Shown here piece by piece: positions 5,122 through 6,872 of a stretch of 6,872 nt of DNA (within the stretch, counting starts at the first letter, position 1; every line of letters starts with the position of its first letter). A program made the translations under genes and the position numbers. This DNA is from an uncultured Eubacterium sp. (GTDB taxonomy: Bacteria; Bacillota; Clostridia; Lachnospirales; Lachnospiraceae), in the NCBI GenBank assembly GCA_910586045.1, contig CAJUIH010000136.1, positions 1-6,872 on the forward strand. Direction: 5' to 3'. Below the pieces are notes generated by a model that saw nothing but the letters and a program-made list of their open reading frames with translations, made no database searches and was not told where the DNA came from.

Positions 5122-6872
5122 TTATTTCTTCCTGTTATTTAATCCGTGTTTGCATTCATAGTTTACAAGCAAATCTACATTTTTTCTTTCATAATCATTA
5201 AACATCCCCTCTATTTTCTGCATATCTTCTTCCGTACCGTTATACCAACTGCAATTGTTAAAATGGCTGATCATTTCCTGGCTTTGGGTAAATCGATAGC
5301 CTCTGCGCGCATAAATCTCATTTAACGCGATCAAAACTTCGATTTCCGTAAGCGCGCCCAATTCCGCTTCTGTTAAGTAGCGGCTGTCACTGTCAAAAAA
5401 GATAAACCCATGAATCTTATATTCAGACGGTGTATATTCGTCCTGCAAACGGATCGCGCGCGTTTGATCCTGATAGCTGATATAAACGGAACGGCCGATA
5501 TCTGTCGGTTTTTCTTCCTCCGTATGATACTGCACGACATACATAGATTTCTGATCATGGTAAACCTGGTCATACAGCTCCTCCATATAACCGATATTTT
5601 CAATATTTGCATAGAATCCGCCTGTGCTTTCTGCGATATCACGCAATTGCGCGTCATCTACGTTCGTTCCGATACCTATTAAATAAATCGGAACGTGATT
5701 CTCGTTTGCTTTTTGGATGACATATTCTTTGGAAGATGTGCTGTAATTTTCGATCCCGTCTGTAAACGCAATCACACATTTTGCCCCGTCCTGCACAACA
5801 ATCTCGCTTAGAGCAAATGCCAGGGCATCATAAAGCGCCGTCATATCCCCCATTTCCATGTTATAAACCGCATCGCTTAACGCATCTGTGTCGGATGTAA
5901 AATGCATCTCCCTGTTTACATAATCCGCAAAAGAATACAAAGCTGCCTGGTCTCCGGCTCCCGTCTGCATATTTTGCAAAAAACGCTCCATAATATCCTG
6001 TCCATATGCAAAATTACCCTCCATGCTTGCACTGCAGTCGGCTACCATGGCGATATTCAGCTTTTCTTTCCCATCCATTTGATCTGCCGATAGGATATCC
6101 AGCTTGCGAAATCCGCCCCCGTCGGACAAAGCTTCCATCAGCCGGAACGACGCCGGATTTAGATGATCGACGTAACTGTCCGTGGCAAAGTCTTTAATGG
6201 ATAAATATAATTTGACTTTTGGAAATTCTGAAACATCTACTTGTTCTAAGTTGGCACCATAGGAATAAGATTTTTCGATCAGGCTGATTTGCTGATTACA
6301 GGCACGGTAATTTTTGTATGCGTTAGCATAGTTTTTTTCTCCATATGCATTTTGCGCTTTCTGGATCTGTTTTTGAAATTCATCTGCTTCCGCATCAAAC
6401 AATTCCCCGGAATCGAAATCATCCACGATTTCTTTTAAGGCTGCAATCCGGCGGATATTCTCCTGTTCGATCTTTTTCTGATAATCGGCAAAAGCAGCGG
6501 ATGCTGTCTCACATTCCTGGACCGCAAACTGCTCCAGCGCTTCTTCCAATGCGGCACGATAAGATTCATAATCGTCTTTTTCATCCGGATCTAAATAAAG
6601 CAACTGAAAAGCTTCTACCGTATCGTCATAAACAGATTTAAACTCCGCTACTTTTGTATTCCTATCTTTAATTTCGGCACTAAGCTTTTGCATCGGCTCC
6701 TGGATTTTGCTTATGCCAATATAATCTATCGAAGTATGGTATGTATCGGCTTCTTTCTGCAGCGCTTTGTATTCTTTTTCGTAAGTTCCTAATACTTCCT
6801 TTTGCCCCAGTTCGCTAAATTTTGTATACTCCTGTTCAAATTGTTCTGCGTTTTGCTTATTCCAATCAATAA
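5122..6872 (-). CDS. VWA domain protein with C-terminal YARHG domain (N-terminus outside window)
   Basis: The frame is open to the right edge, so the gene is partial: 582 residues are visible and the true start is not. A Met codon at 6693 is internal, because about 59 more in-frame residues (ending ...YIGISKIQEP) precede it. Counting from that Met, residues 1-145 are charged and helical, probably coiled coil. Residues 155-190 look like the beta-rich segment that often precedes VWA. A von Willebrand factor A domain spans about 211-390 with a complete metal-ion-dependent adhesion site: DCSAS (D219, S221, S223), T285 and the D of TDG (D312). Residues about 433-505 match the YARHG domain (EIYARRGYRF, then SWYNG). 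VWA domains bind metal and protein ligands; YARHG is typically found in bacterial envelope proteins. An extracellular, membrane-anchored location is therefore likely, but no signal or membrane segment lies in the visible part. It is the first gene seen of the cluster and ends 27 nt before the amidase start. Confidence 0.9.
   Translation of the reverse strand, partial: IDWNKQNAEQFEQEYTKFSELGQKEVLGTYEKEYKALQKEADTYHTSIDYIGISKIQEPMQKLSAEIKDRNTKVAEFKSVYDDTVEAFQLLYLDPDEKDDYESYRAALEEALEQFAVQECETASAAFADYQKKIEQENIRRIAALKEIVDDFDSGELFDAEADEFQKQIQKAQNAYGEKNYANAYKNYRACNQQISLIEKSYSYGANLEQVDVSEFPKVKLYLSIKDFATDSYVDHLNPASFRLMEALSDGGGFRKLDILSADQMDGKEKLNIAMVADCSASMEGNFAYGQDIMERFLQNMQTGAGDQAALYSFADYVNREMHFTSDTDALSDAVYNMEMGDMTALYDALAFALSEIVVQDGAKCVIAFTDGIENYSTSSKEYVIQKANENHVPIYLIGIGTNVDDAQLRDIAESTGGFYANIENIGYMEELYDQVYHDQKSMYVVQYHTEEEKPTDIGRSVYISYQDQTRAIRLQDEYTPSEYKIHGFIFFDSDSRYLTEAELGALTEIEVLIALNEIYARRGYRFTQSQEMISHFNNCSWYNGTEEDMQKIEGMFNDYERKNVDLLVNYECKHGLNNRKK

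Overview
The window carries five genes, all on the minus strand and read from right to left. They are packed like a single operon: the junctions are a 27-nt gap, a 9-nt gap, an 8-nt overlap and a 5-nt gap. Low-to-moderate GC, Gram-positive style Shine-Dalgarno sites (GAGGTGG, GAGGGG, AGGAGAG), a lipoprotein signal and the family types (clostridial-type Amidase_3 with SH3b, VWA-YARHG, coiled coil plus zinc ribbons) suggest a Firmicute of the Clostridia, probably Lachnospiraceae. The lineage is an inference from protein style, not a measured placement.

Layout in transcription order. (1) 6872-5122: a VWA protein with a C-terminal YARHG domain; its N-terminus lies beyond the right edge. (2) 5094-3916: a lipoprotein with an SH3b domain and an N-acetylmuramoyl-L-alanine amidase domain, so a cell-wall enzyme anchored outside the membrane. 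(3) 3906-2026: a dynamin-like GTPase with clear G1 and G3 motifs, a degenerate G4 motif and a long Ala/Gly-rich hydrophobic region; it starts at TTG. (4) 2033-756: an unrecognised protein with a helical soluble N-terminal half and two membrane segments. (5) 750-145: a coiled-coil protein with three CxCG...CxxCG zinc ribbons. Positions 1-144 hold no gene I can support, but contain several inverted repeats that look like a structured or repeated element.

How the genes might work together (inference): two products point outside the cell (the amidase lipoprotein and probably the VWA-YARHG protein), one is anchored in the membrane (the 2-TM protein), and two are probably cytoplasmic or peripheral (the GTPase and the zinc-ribbon protein). 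A dynamin-like GTPase tightly coupled to a membrane partner, a zinc-ribbon scaffold and a peptidoglycan hydrolase suggests an envelope or membrane remodelling or stress module. I do not recognise this combination as a named system. No internal promoter or convincing intrinsic terminator is visible; the promoter probably lies to the right of the window.
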